A stretch of 64,000 nucleotides of DNA from JALZKA01 sp963786495 (GTDB lineage: Bacteria > Actinomycetota > Thermoleophilia > Solirubrobacterales > 70-9), in NCBI GenBank assembly GCA_963786495.1, contig CAWAZL010000010.1:205841-269840 (forward strand). The letters run 5' to 3'. This document shows positions 1-7,444 of this stretch, piece by piece (positions within the stretch are counted from its first letter, which is position 1; the number at the start of each line of letters is the position of its first letter). The translations under genes and the position numbers were made by a program. The notes under the pieces were generated by a model. It did not search any database. It was not told where the DNA came from and saw nothing but the letters and a program-made list of their open reading frames with translations.

Positions 1-278
1 CCAGCTTTCAGGCAGCGGTAGTAGGCCAGTTGACCGCGAAGCTCGAGCGGGCGCTCGACCACGGAGAATGGCCGGCCGTCGCTCTGGGCGGCGGCGTGGC
101 GGCGAATGGCCCGCTCCGCGACAGGGTCGGCGAGATCTGCGCCGAGCGCGACCTCATGCTGAAGCTGGTGCCGCGCGAGCTCTGCACTGACAACGCGGCG
201 ATGATCGGCGCTGCGGCCGAGTGCCTTAAGCAGGCGCCTCACCCGGACTATCTCGCCTGGGACGCGCGGGTGTCTTGA
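1..278 (+). CDS. tsaD: TsaD, tRNA N6-threonylcarbamoyladenosine transferase (C-terminal part, 5' end cut off)
   Basis: The frame is open from base 3 to the TGA at 276-278, so the window cuts off the front of this gene. The visible ~91 residues hold the end of an ASKHA-fold Kae1/TsaD protein: a SFQAAVV helix, the nucleotide-contacting GGVAANGPLR segment and the late DNAAMIG segment. TsaD transfers threonylcarbamoyl from TC-AMP to A37 of ANN-decoding tRNAs, working with TsaB and TsaE. The apparent TTG at 30 is internal and not a start. The next gene begins about 40 bases downstream on the same strand, so co-transcription with the redox genes that follow is possible. Confidence 0.9.
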   Translation, partial: SFQAAVVGQLTAKLERALDHGEWPAVALGGGVAANGPLRDRVGEICAERDLMLKLVPRELCTDNAAMIGAAAECLKQAPHPDYLAWDARVS

Positions 279-318
279 TGAGCACCTTTAGGTGCGAAAG
301 CAGCAGGTGCCGTTAGTG

Positions 319-573
319 ATGTCGAGGCGGGTTGTCCTTTACGGCCGACCTGAATGCCACCTGTGCGATGAGGCGCGGGACGTCCTGAACGGCCTCGTCG
401 CCGAGGCTCGCGATGTGGTGATGGTCGAGCGGAACATCGAGGACGACGAGGACCTCCATCGGCGATTTCTCGAGCGGATCCCGGTCATCGAGCTGGAGGG
501 TCGCATCATCAGCGAGCTCGTCCCCGACGCGCGGCGGCTTCGTTCAACCCTGCTAAACAAGTCCACGCGATGA
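319..573 (+). CDS. Glutaredoxin-like (DUF836-type) thiol protein
   Basis: A small thioredoxin-fold protein of about 84 residues. After a first beta strand (VVLYG) comes the redox motif CHLC at residues 13-16, followed by a helix and the cis-proline region RIPVIEL that is typical of glutaredoxin-like proteins. I chose ATG 319 because the fold starts right after it; a GTG at 292 in the same frame would add nine residues with no fold support. The end overlaps the start of rex by 4 bases, which suggests translational coupling. It lies beside the redox sensor Rex and a glutamate-cysteine ligase-like gene, so a role in thiol redox balance is likely, but the substrate is unknown. Confidence 0.75.
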   Translation: MSRRVVLYGRPECHLCDEARDVLNGLVAEARDVVMVERNIEDDEDLHRRFLERIPVIELEGRIISELVPDARRLRSTLLNKSTR

Positions 574-1244
574 GCCTTCCGGGCCAGGAACATTCGACAG
601 GGGAGAGCGACGGGGTCGCAGGCGACTCCGAGCGGCTCTCGCTTGGCGTTGCCGCGCGGCTGTCGCGCTATCTCCAGGTCTTGATCCAGGCCCGCAAGAT
701 GGGAAAGGAAACGATCTCGTCTCAGGAACTCGCCGAGTGGACACACATCAACTCGACGCAGATCCGCCGCGACCTCTCGGGCTTCGGCAAGTTCGGTAAG
801 CGCGGCGTCGGCTACCGCACCGAGTCGCTGATCTCGGAGATCCGAAAGATCATGCGGACCTCGGGCCAGCACCACATCGCCCTGTTCGGTGCCGGCCACC
901 TCGGTCAGGCGATCGCGGGCTCGGACATCTTCGCCGACCACGGGTTTCAGATCGTCGCCGTCTTCGACACCGATGCCGACGTAGTGGGCACCGAGATCGA
1001 AGGTGTTCCCGTTCTGGACCTCTCCGAGCTCGACCGCATCGTCTCCGAGCAGGAGATCGTGGTCGGCGTCCTGGCGGTGCCCAACGATGCTGCGCAGGAC
1101 GTTGCCGACCGGCTCGTGGAGGCGGGCGTGCGGATCATCTTCAACTATTCGGAGCAGCTTCTTCAGGTCCCGCCCGAGGTCACAGTGCACACATCGAGCC
1201 CTGCCGTCGACCTTCTCTACGCGCTCTACTTCTACCTCGCTTAA
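570..1244 (+). CDS. rex: Redox-sensing transcriptional repressor Rex
   Basis: A 224-residue Rex family protein. An N-terminal winged helix (about residues 25-85, including STQIRRDLSGFGKFGKRG) binds DNA, and a Rossmann domain with FGAGHLGQAI binds NAD(H). The C-terminal helix with NYSEQLL and VDLLYALYFYL matches the domain-swapped dimer helix of the family. Rex represses fermentation and respiration genes, commonly cydAB and similar, when NADH/NAD is low, and releases DNA when NADH rises. ATG 570 overlaps the glutaredoxin stop. The first ~23 residues are a non-conserved extension. The cydAB genes at 35213-37644 are plausible targets, but I could not see a TTGTGAA-N6-TTCACAA site before them. 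Confidence 0.95.
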   Translation: MSLPGQEHSTGESDGVAGDSERLSLGVAARLSRYLQVLIQARKMGKETISSQELAEWTHINSTQIRRDLSGFGKFGKRGVGYRTESLISEIRKIMRTSGQHHIALFGAGHLGQAIAGSDIFADHGFQIVAVFDTDADVVGTEIEGVPVLDLSELDRIVSEQEIVVGVLAVPNDAAQDVADRLVEAGVRIIFNYSEQLLQVPPEVTVHTSSPAVDLLYALYFYLA

Positions 1245-1263
1245 CGGGGGTAACGGTCGGACC

Positions 1264-2427
1264 ATGAGCGAGGACTCTGGGCTCGACCTCGGACGCGCAA
1301 GGGAGATCTTCGAAGCTTCCCAGGACTTCACGGTCGGGCTCGAAGAGGAGTTCGCAATCGTCGATCCGGACTCGCTCGAGCTCGCGCACGAGTTCCCGGC
1401 GATGATGGAGGCGTGCAAGGAGGACGAGCTCCTCGCTACCGCCGCCGCGGGGGAGTTGATCGACACCGAGATCGAGATCCGCTCAGGCCGCGGTGACGAC
1501 TTCGCTCACGCCGCAACGATGCAGACCGAGCATCGCGAGCGCCTCTTTGCATTGGCCGACCGCATGCGCCTGGGGCTCGCGTCCTGGGGGACGCATCCGT
1601 GGGCGAACTACCTCGACCAGCAGATCATCGACACCGAGCACTACAACCGCCTTCGCGGCGAGCTCCAGTGGGTCGCCCTGCGGAACAACACCTGGTCGAA
1701 CCACGTCCATGTCGGCATCGGCGGGGCGGATCGCGCGATCGCCGTGTGTGATCACCTGCGCGAGATCGTTCCACCGCTCCTCGCCCTGTCCGCGAACTCG
1801 CCGTTCCTGGACGGACATGACACCGGGCTGCACTCGATCCGCACCCAGATCTTCACCCGCACCTTCCCTCGGTGCGGGATCCACGAGCCGTTCCGGGACT
1901 GGAAGACGTACGCGGGCTTCATCGACCGGCTTCGTGAGACGGGCGCGATCGTCGAGGCCACCCAGCTTTGGTGGAGCGTCCGGCCTCACCATCGGTTCGG
2001 GACGGTCGAGTTCCGTATCTGCGACGCGCAAACCGGCGGCGACGAGTCCTTCGCGCTCGCTGGCCTCGTCGGCGCTTGTATCGCGCAGTCCGCCCTGGAC
2101 TACGACGAGGGCAAGCTGCCAGAGCCACTGCCCGGCCGTGAGATCGAGGAGAACTTCTGGCGGGCGATCCGCTGGGGCCTCGACGGCGAGATGATCGACT
2201 GGCGCGGGAGCGGCGGGAACGTGCCGACGCGTCAGGTTGTCGAATCGCTCGCGGAGTGGAGCGCGCCCGCGGCCGCGTCGATGAACGCACCCGTCGAGCT
2301 GCCCGATCGCAACGGTGCCATGCGCTCGATCGACGCACTCGCTGACGGGGCGGCGCTCGGTGACATCTACAGCGACGCCGTCGAGGAGACGCGTCGCACC
2401 TACGCTCCGATCTTGACCGCTGGCTAG
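1264..2427 (+). CDS. YbdK-family carboxylate-amine ligase (glutamate-cysteine ligase 2 type)
   Basis: A 387-residue ATP-grasp-like GCS2 family enzyme. The family signature VGLEEEF is near residue 25, and the metal/ATP region NHVHVGIGG and the late FGTVEFRICDAQ strand are present. Relatives form a gamma-peptide bond between glutamate and cysteine or a similar amine; the exact substrate of YbdK proteins is uncertain, and EgtA-type or other low-molecular-weight thiol synthesis is possible. The frame is open upstream to 1003, but ATG 1264 is the natural start because it lies just after the rex stop and the family motif follows about 25 residues later. Confidence 0.88.
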   Translation: MSEDSGLDLGRAREIFEASQDFTVGLEEEFAIVDPDSLELAHEFPAMMEACKEDELLATAAAGELIDTEIEIRSGRGDDFAHAATMQTEHRERLFALADRMRLGLASWGTHPWANYLDQQIIDTEHYNRLRGELQWVALRNNTWSNHVHVGIGGADRAIAVCDHLREIVPPLLALSANSPFLDGHDTGLHSIRTQIFTRTFPRCGIHEPFRDWKTYAGFIDRLRETGAIVEATQLWWSVRPHHRFGTVEFRICDAQTGGDESFALAGLVGACIAQSALDYDEGKLPEPLPGREIEENFWRAIRWGLDGEMIDWRGSGGNVPTRQVVESLAEWSAPAAASMNAPVELPDRNGAMRSIDALADGAALGDIYSDAVEETRRTYAPILTAG

Positions 2428-2441
2428 GCTGCGAAACCGAG

Positions 2442-2969
2442 ATGGAAGGCACACCCCCAGAACAGCCCGCAGATCAGCCGACCGAGGAGGAGCTCCGCGC
2501 TCACCTCGAGGAGCAGCTTCGCCAGGTGCGTGTCCAGGACCTGATCGTCGAGAGCACCGCTTCCATCGTCAATCTGACCGTCCGCCGGATCGCGAAGCCC
2601 GACGAGCAGGACCTCGAGCAGGCCCGGGTCGGCATCGAGGCCGTCAGGGCGCTGGTCGACCTGGTCGAGGGCGAGGTCGCGGGTCAGATCCGCTCGGCCC
2701 TCTCGGACCTTCAGCTCCTCTATGCGAGGGCGAGTCGGGGCGAGCCGCTCGACGGGCCGCCTGAGGAGGGCGGCGAAGAGCCTCCAGCCGGCGCCGCGAT
2801 CCCAGCCTCAGAGCCAGGAACCACCGCCGAAACTCTGGACTCCCGGCCGGGATACCTAGCTCGACTAGCTAAACTGGCGCCCGCTTTTCGGCCGTCCGCG
2901 TTCCGGGCGGCTTTGTCACGTATCCCCCCGAAAACTCGTCCCCACATCAACCGGAGGATCCTTCCTTGA
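2442..2969 (+). CDS. Conserved hypothetical protein, DUF1844-like
   Basis: A 175-residue soluble protein. The N-terminal ~110 residues are acidic and helical. The pattern VQDLIVESTASIVNLTVRR, then DLEQARVGIEAVRALV, then ALSDLQLLYAR resembles DUF1844 proteins, which are small helical proteins of unknown function. The C-terminal ~65 residues are rich in Pro, Glu and Gly and end in a basic segment. Its stop overlaps the TTG start of hppA by 4 bases and the hppA ribosome-binding site lies inside it, so the two are probably co-translated. A TAGGCT box at 2425-2430 could drive it. Function is not known. Confidence 0.75.
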   Translation: MEGTPPEQPADQPTEEELRAHLEEQLRQVRVQDLIVESTASIVNLTVRRIAKPDEQDLEQARVGIEAVRALVDLVEGEVAGQIRSALSDLQLLYARASRGEPLDGPPEEGGEEPPAGAAIPASEPGTTAETLDSRPGYLARLAKLAPAFRPSAFRAALSRIPPKTRPHINRRILP

Positions 2970-5038
2970 CTGACTTTCTGACCGACTACGGCATCGTCAT
3001 CGCGCTCGTCTGCGCAGGTGCCGCCGTCGCCTACGGCCTGATCATCACGCGGCGTCTGCTCGCACTGTCTCCCGGCAACGAGCGCATGCAGGAGATATCC
3101 GGCGCCATCCAGGAAGGGGCAAAGGCCTATCTAACGCGTCAGTACACGATTATCGCCGTCGTCGCGATTCCACTCGTGCTCGTGCTTGTCGCGATCCAGA
3201 GCGTGACCGTGGCGATTGGCTTCATCATCGGTGGAGCCCTCTCGGGCGCGGCGGGATTCATCGGAATGAACCTGTCGGTCCGCGCCAACTCCAGAGTCGC
3301 CGAGGCGGCCCGCGGGGGCGTGCCGCCCGCTCTCGACGTCGCCTTCAAGGGCGGCTCGGTGACCGGCATGCTGGTCGTGGGGCTTGCGCTCCTCGGGGTG
3401 GCGGGTTACTTCGGGATTCTGGTTCTGGCCGGCGAGAGCGACGAAGAGGCCGTTGACGCCCTCATCGGCCTCGGCTTCGGTGGTTCGCTCATCTCGGTCT
3501 TCGCCCGACTCGGCGGCGGCATCTTCACTAAGGCAGCCGACGTCGGCGCCGACCTCGTTGGCAAGGTCGAGGCGGGCATCCCTGAGGATGACCCCCGTAA
3601 CCCCGCGGTAATCGCCGACAACGTCGGTGACAACGTCGGCGATTGCGCCGGCATGGCGGCGGACCTTTTCGAGACTTACGCCGTGACCGCTGTGGCCGTG
3701 ATGCTTTTGGGCGTTCTCTCCTTCCCGGAGGGCGTTGCCCGCGAAGTGGCGATCTACCCGCTGGTCCTGGGCGGCATCGCGATCCTGGCTTCCATCGCCG
3801 GAGCGCTCATCGTCCGCACGACGACCGATCGGGTCGAGGGGGCGCTGTACAAGGGAGTGATCCTCGCCGGCGTGATCTCGGCTGCCGTCTTCTACCCCAT
3901 CACGGATTGGCTGATGAGCGATGCGATCGCTGCAAGCGAATTCGACTTCAGTGTTTCTGACCTCTGGTTCTGCGCCCTGATCGGCATCGCGGTCACCGGG
4001 CTTTTGTTCGTGATTACCGATTACTACACCTCGACTCGCTTCCGGCCCGTGCGCACTATTGCCAAGGCCTCGGAGACGGGACACGCGACGAACATCATCC
4101 AGGGCCTCGCGCAGGGTTTCCAGGGCACGGCCGCTCCGGCTCTCGTCCTGGCTTTCGCGATTCTGGGTGCGAACGAGCTCGCCGGCATCTACGGGATTGC
4201 GATCGCCGTCGTCGCTCAGCTCTCGCTGACCGGCCTCATCGTCGCGCTCGACGCGTTCGGGCCGATCACCGACAACGCGGGCGGAATCGCCGAGATGGCG
4301 GAGCTGCCCGAGGACGTCCGCAACGTGACCGATCCGCTTGACGCGGTCGGCAACACCACGAAGGCCGTCACCAAGGGCTACGCGATCGGCTCGGCCGTTC
4401 TCGCCGCTCTGGTCCTGTTCAAGGCGTTTGAGATCGAGCTCAGCCGCGAAGAGGGCGGCGCTGAGTTCTTCTCGAACGGCAGCCCGTTCTCAATCTCCGA
4501 TCCGGCGGTCCTCATCGGCCTCTTGATCGGCGGCATGATGGTCTACCTCTTTGCCGCCTTCTCGATTGAAGCTGTCGGCCGCGCCGGCGGCGAGGTCGTC
4601 GAGCAGGTGCGGAAGCAGTTCCGTGAGAAGCCCGGAATTATGGACGGGACCGAGAAGCCCGACTACGCGGACACGGTCTCAATCGTCACGGCTGCCGCGC
4701 AGCGCGAGATGATCCTTCCGTCGCTGATCCCGATCGTCATTCCCGTGCTCGTAGGCGTCATCAGTGTCAAGGCGCTTGGCGGGCTACTCATCGGCGTGAT
4801 CATCGTCGGCCTCTTCATGGCCCTCGCGATGACCGTCGGCGGCGGTGCGTGGGACAACGCGAAGAAGCTGATCGAGGACGGCGCTCATGGCGGCAAGGGC
4901 TCTGAGGCCCACGCCGCGTCGGTGACCGGCGACACGGTCGGCGATCCCTACAAGGACACCGCTGGTCCCGCGATCAACCCGATGATCAAGGTCGCCAATA
5001 TCGTGGCCATCCTGATCATCCCGATCGTCAACTTCTAG
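2966..5038 (+). CDS. hppA: Membrane proton-pumping pyrophosphatase HppA, K+-independent type
   Basis: A 690-residue integral membrane pyrophosphatase with about 16 hydrophobic segments. It hydrolyses pyrophosphate and moves H+ across the membrane. The substrate loop has KAADVGADLVGKVEAGIPED and then DNVGDNVGDCAGMAADLFE, with the expected Asp cluster. The segment GNTTKAVTKGYAIGSA carries Lys where K+-dependent enzymes have Ala, which is the known marker of the K+-independent H+-pumping class. The start is TTG at 2966, supported by a strong GGAGGA Shine-Dalgarno at 2953-2958, 7 bases upstream. A strong hairpin follows the stop. Confidence 0.96.
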   Translation: MTDFLTDYGIVIALVCAGAAVAYGLIITRRLLALSPGNERMQEISGAIQEGAKAYLTRQYTIIAVVAIPLVLVLVAIQSVTVAIGFIIGGALSGAAGFIGMNLSVRANSRVAEAARGGVPPALDVAFKGGSVTGMLVVGLALLGVAGYFGILVLAGESDEEAVDALIGLGFGGSLISVFARLGGGIFTKAADVGADLVGKVEAGIPEDDPRNPAVIADNVGDNVGDCAGMAADLFETYAVTAVAVMLLGVLSFPEGVAREVAIYPLVLGGIAILASIAGALIVRTTTDRVEGALYKGVILAGVISAAVFYPITDWLMSDAIAASEFDFSVSDLWFCALIGIAVTGLLFVITDYYTSTRFRPVRTIAKASETGHATNIIQGLAQGFQGTAAPALVLAFAILGANELAGIYGIAIAVVAQLSLTGLIVALDAFGPITDNAGGIAEMAELPEDVRNVTDPLDAVGNTTKAVTKGYAIGSAVLAALVLFKAFEIELSREEGGAEFFSNGSPFSISDPAVLIGLLIGGMMVYLFAAFSIEAVGRAGGEVVEQVRKQFREKPGIMDGTEKPDYADTVSIVTAAAQREMILPSLIPIVIPVLVGVISVKALGGLLIGVIIVGLFMALAMTVGGGAWDNAKKLIEDGAHGGKGSEAHAASVTGDTVGDPYKDTAGPAINPMIKVANIVAILIIPIVNF

Positions 5039-5055
5039 CCCGGACAACATCCTGA

Positions 5056-5088
5056 GCGAAAGCGGCCGCCCCCGGGTGGCCGCTTCGC
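5056..5088. terminator. Hairpin between convergent hppA and propeller gene
   Basis: GCGAAAGCGGCC (5056-5067) pairs with GGCCGCTTCGC (5078-5088), with one bulged A and a 10-base loop. It sits 18 bases after the hppA stop and 10 bases before the stop of the opposite-strand gene, so it can serve both. No T tract follows, as is common in high-GC actinobacteria. Confidence 0.7.
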
Positions 5089-5097
5089 GTTGAGGGC

Positions 5098-5979
5098 TCA
5101 GTCGTAGAAGAAGTCGTTGTTGGCGTCGTCGGTGATGTTCCGTTTTCCTTCGCCGTTCAGCTTGACGGTGAAAACGTCCTGCTGGCCGTTGTCAAAGTCG
5201 AAGAACGAGAGTCGTGTCCCGTTGGGTGAGTAACACGGCACGGAAGGGTTGCCGGCGTTGACCCCGACATTGGTCATCGGCCCGCCAGAGGCTTTGATCG
5301 TCTTCAACTTGGAGCCGCTGCCCTTGGCCTGAGAAAACGCGATTCGCTTGCCGTCGGGCGACCAGGTGGGATTGAACTCCGACTTCTGGGGGGTGTCGGT
5401 CCTCTGCTTTCGGCCCGAGCCGTCCTCGTTCATGACATAGACGTCACCGGTGGTGATAGATGTCTCGCCCCGCTCGAACGCGATGCGCGTCCCGTCGGGG
5501 GACCACTCTGGGGCTCCATCGTCTTCGGTGCCCTCTAGGAGGGGATCGACGTCGCTGCCGTCGATATTCGATCGCACGATGTCGCCGGCGGCGCCGCTGA
5601 AGGAGGTGTAGACGATCGACTTGCCGTCCGGGCTGATGTCAGGCTCAAGCTCTTGGGCGCCGGCGGTCTCGGTGATGTTGTCGACGTCAGTGCCGTCGGA
5701 CTTGGCGACCCAGATGTCGCCGCCCTGCCTGAAGGCGATCTTCTTCCCGTTGTCGGAGATGGTTGGCGTGTCCTCGAACCCCGGGATCTCGATCGGCTTT
5801 TCACCGGTCCCATCGTGCTTGCTCGTGTGCGGATCGCAGACACCCATCTCGCAGCTGATGTAGATGATTCGGCCGTTGTCAGACCAGGTATCCGAACCGC
5901 TCGCGCTGGCCGTGAGCATCGTGGACGCCCCGAGCGTCACCGCGGTCAAGGCCATCAGCTTCTTCCCCGATTGGTTCAC
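5098..5979 (-). CDS. Secreted TolB-like (PD40) beta-propeller protein
   Basis: A 293-residue exported protein. The first ~27 residues form a signal peptide (MNQSGKKLMALTAVTLGA, cleavage near ASASGS). The rest is a six-bladed-type propeller with repeated PDG or NGK turns followed by IAF or IVYTS strands (for example SPDGKSIVYTS, SPDGTRIAFERG, SPDGKRIAFSQ), the WD40-like PD40 repeat seen in TolB. It has no catalytic signature, and extracellular binding or sensing is likely. The start is GTG 5979, with a GGGAG ribosome-binding site just upstream on the minus strand. It is convergent with hppA and divergent from the oxidase at 6045. Confidence 0.8.
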   Translation of the reverse strand: MNQSGKKLMALTAVTLGASTMLTASASGSDTWSDNGRIIYISCEMGVCDPHTSKHDGTGEKPIEIPGFEDTPTISDNGKKIAFRQGGDIWVAKSDGTDVDNITETAGAQELEPDISPDGKSIVYTSFSGAAGDIVRSNIDGSDVDPLLEGTEDDGAPEWSPDGTRIAFERGETSITTGDVYVMNEDGSGRKQRTDTPQKSEFNPTWSPDGKRIAFSQAKGSGSKLKTIKASGGPMTNVGVNAGNPSVPCYSPNGTRLSFFDFDNGQQDVFTVKLNGEGKRNITDDANNDFFYD

Positions 5980-6031
5980 TTAAGACTCCCTGCTCGTTTG
6001 ACACACGGAACCATACGCCTCGTCTCCCGAA

Positions 6032-6037
6032 TACGCT
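6032..6037 (+). promoter_or_regulatory. Leaderless-type -10 box (TACGCT) before the FMN oxidase
   Basis: TACGCT ends 7 bases before GTG 6045, so transcription would begin at or next to the start codon. No Shine-Dalgarno is present, which fits leaderless translation and supports this start. Confidence 0.5.
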
Positions 6038-6044
6038 GCCCGCC

Positions 6045-7121
6045 GTGAGCGACCATCGCCCCGTCAACGTCGCCGACTACGAGCGGCTAGCGGCAAAGAG
6101 GATCGAGGCGGGAGCGCTTGGCTATTTCGCGGGCGGCGCCGGTGACGAGAGGACGTTGAGGCGTAACGCCGCGGCATATGCGGAGTGGGAACTGATCCCG
6201 CGGGTCCTGGTCGATGTCTCGGCCGTCGACTCGACGGTCGAGCTCTTCGGCTCCGAGCTTTCGATGCCGCTAGTCCAGGCACCCGTCGCCTTTCAGCGCC
6301 TCGTCCACCCCGACGGCGAGGAGGCGATGGCCCGGGCCGTGGGAGCGGCGGGGACGGCGATGTGCCTGTCGACGATCGCCACAGCCACCCCGGCATCGGT
6401 TGCGGCCGCGGCGCCGGATACGACCAGGTGGTTCCAGCTCTACGTGTTCAGCGACCGCGGCGTGACCGAGGCGCTCCTGGCCGAGGCGGTCGAGTCGGGC
6501 TACGAGGCGATCTTTCTAACGGTCGACGCTCCGTTCGCGGGCAGGCGCGAGCGCGACCTGCGTGTGGGCTTCGAGGTTGACGTCGACGCTCCGAGCGTTA
6601 CCGCCGCGATCGGCTCGGACCGGCCCGTCTCGGTGAAAGAGGTGTTCGGCCTGGTCGATGCCTCCCTGGACTGGGACGATTTCGCTTCGCTTGCCGCGGG
6701 CTGCGAGCTCCCGATCGTTCTCAAGGGCATCATGCACCCCGCGGACGCCGAGCTGGCGATCGAAGCGGGCGCAGCGGGAGTCGTGGTCTCCAACCACGGC
6801 GGCAGGCAGCTCGACGGCGTTCCGGCGACGATCGATGCGCTCCCCGCGGTTGCCGACGCTGTCGACGGGCGTGTGCCAGTTCTTGTGGATGGCGGAATCA
6901 GGCGCGGGACGGACGTGCTCGTGGCCCTCGCGCTGGGAGCCGATGCGGTGCTCGCCGGCCGGCCGGCCGTCTGGGGACTTGCCGTCGATGGCGAGGAGGG
7001 AGCTCGGGAAGTGCTCGAGATTCTGAAGGCCGAGATCCGGCTCGGCCTGGCGCTGTTGGGCTGTCGGACGCCAGCCGACGTGTCGCGCGCGCATGTAGCG
7101 CGCGCGACCTCAGGCGCTTAG
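6045..7121 (+). CDS. FMN-dependent alpha-hydroxy-acid dehydrogenase/oxidase
   Basis: A 358-residue TIM-barrel flavoprotein of the glycolate/lactate oxidase family. It would oxidise an (S)-2-hydroxy acid to the keto acid using FMN. The N-terminus has the family DYERLAAKRI helix and a YFAGGAGDE segment. The FMN phosphate and active-site region VVSNHGGRQLDG carries the catalytic His and Arg, and VDGGIRRGTDVLVALALGA binds the flavin phosphate. It has no membrane anchor or cytochrome domain, so it is a soluble oxidase or lactate 2-monooxygenase-like enzyme; the substrate cannot be read from sequence. It stands alone, transcribed from a leaderless-type promoter. Confidence 0.9.
   Translation: MSDHRPVNVADYERLAAKRIEAGALGYFAGGAGDERTLRRNAAAYAEWELIPRVLVDVSAVDSTVELFGSELSMPLVQAPVAFQRLVHPDGEEAMARAVGAAGTAMCLSTIATATPASVAAAAPDTTRWFQLYVFSDRGVTEALLAEAVESGYEAIFLTVDAPFAGRRERDLRVGFEVDVDAPSVTAAIGSDRPVSVKEVFGLVDASLDWDDFASLAAGCELPIVLKGIMHPADAELAIEAGAAGVVVSNHGGRQLDGVPATIDALPAVADAVDGRVPVLVDGGIRRGTDVLVALALGADAVLAGRPAVWGLAVDGEEGAREVLEILKAEIRLGLALLGCRTPADVSRAHVARATSGA
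7082..7106. terminator. GC hairpin in the last codons of the FMN oxidase
   Basis: GTCGCGCGC (7082-7090) and GCGCGCGAC (7098-7106) form a perfect 9-bp stem with a 7-base loop. It lies inside the coding end, 12 bases before the end of the opposite-strand gene. It may terminate transcription from both sides. There is no T tract. Confidence 0.45.
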
Positions 7122-7324
7122 CTACCGAGCTTGAAGTGCCCGGTGTTCTCCGCGTCGTCACGGGTCTTCACGAGACGGCCGGCCTTCTTCGCGTGCTGAA
7201 AGCCTTCCTTTATCTCTGACTTCTCCATGCCGAGCTGGCCGGCTACGTCTTCGCGCGTGAACTCGTCTTTGTCGAGTTCCTTGGCTGCATCGACTACTTG
7301 ATCTTCGGTGGGGCTCTGAGCCAT
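7118..7324 (-). CDS. Small conserved acidic protein, winged-helix-like
   Basis: A 68-residue soluble protein without cysteines. It is mostly charged helices; DQVVDAAKELDKDEFTREDV followed by AGQLGMEKSEIKEGFQHAKK reads like a small helix-turn-helix or winged-helix fold, but I do not recognise a named family. ATG 7324 is preceded by a good GGAAGGAG Shine-Dalgarno, so the start is well supported; the longer frame open to 7777 lies opposite the next gene and is a shadow. It is probably monocistronic. Its stop overlaps the end of the convergent oxidase gene. Confidence 0.7.
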   Translation of the reverse strand: MAQSPTEDQVVDAAKELDKDEFTREDVAGQLGMEKSEIKEGFQHAKKAGRLVKTRDDAENTGHFKLGS

Positions 7325-7444
7325 GGTGGGCTCCTTCCGGTTGATTACTTGACGGTAAGCGTCGCAGGCTCGCTTCGAGACATGCCGTGATTGGGCGCTA
7401 GAACCGGCGCCTGGAGGCCGCAGCAGGGGTAGCCTGGCCCCAAG

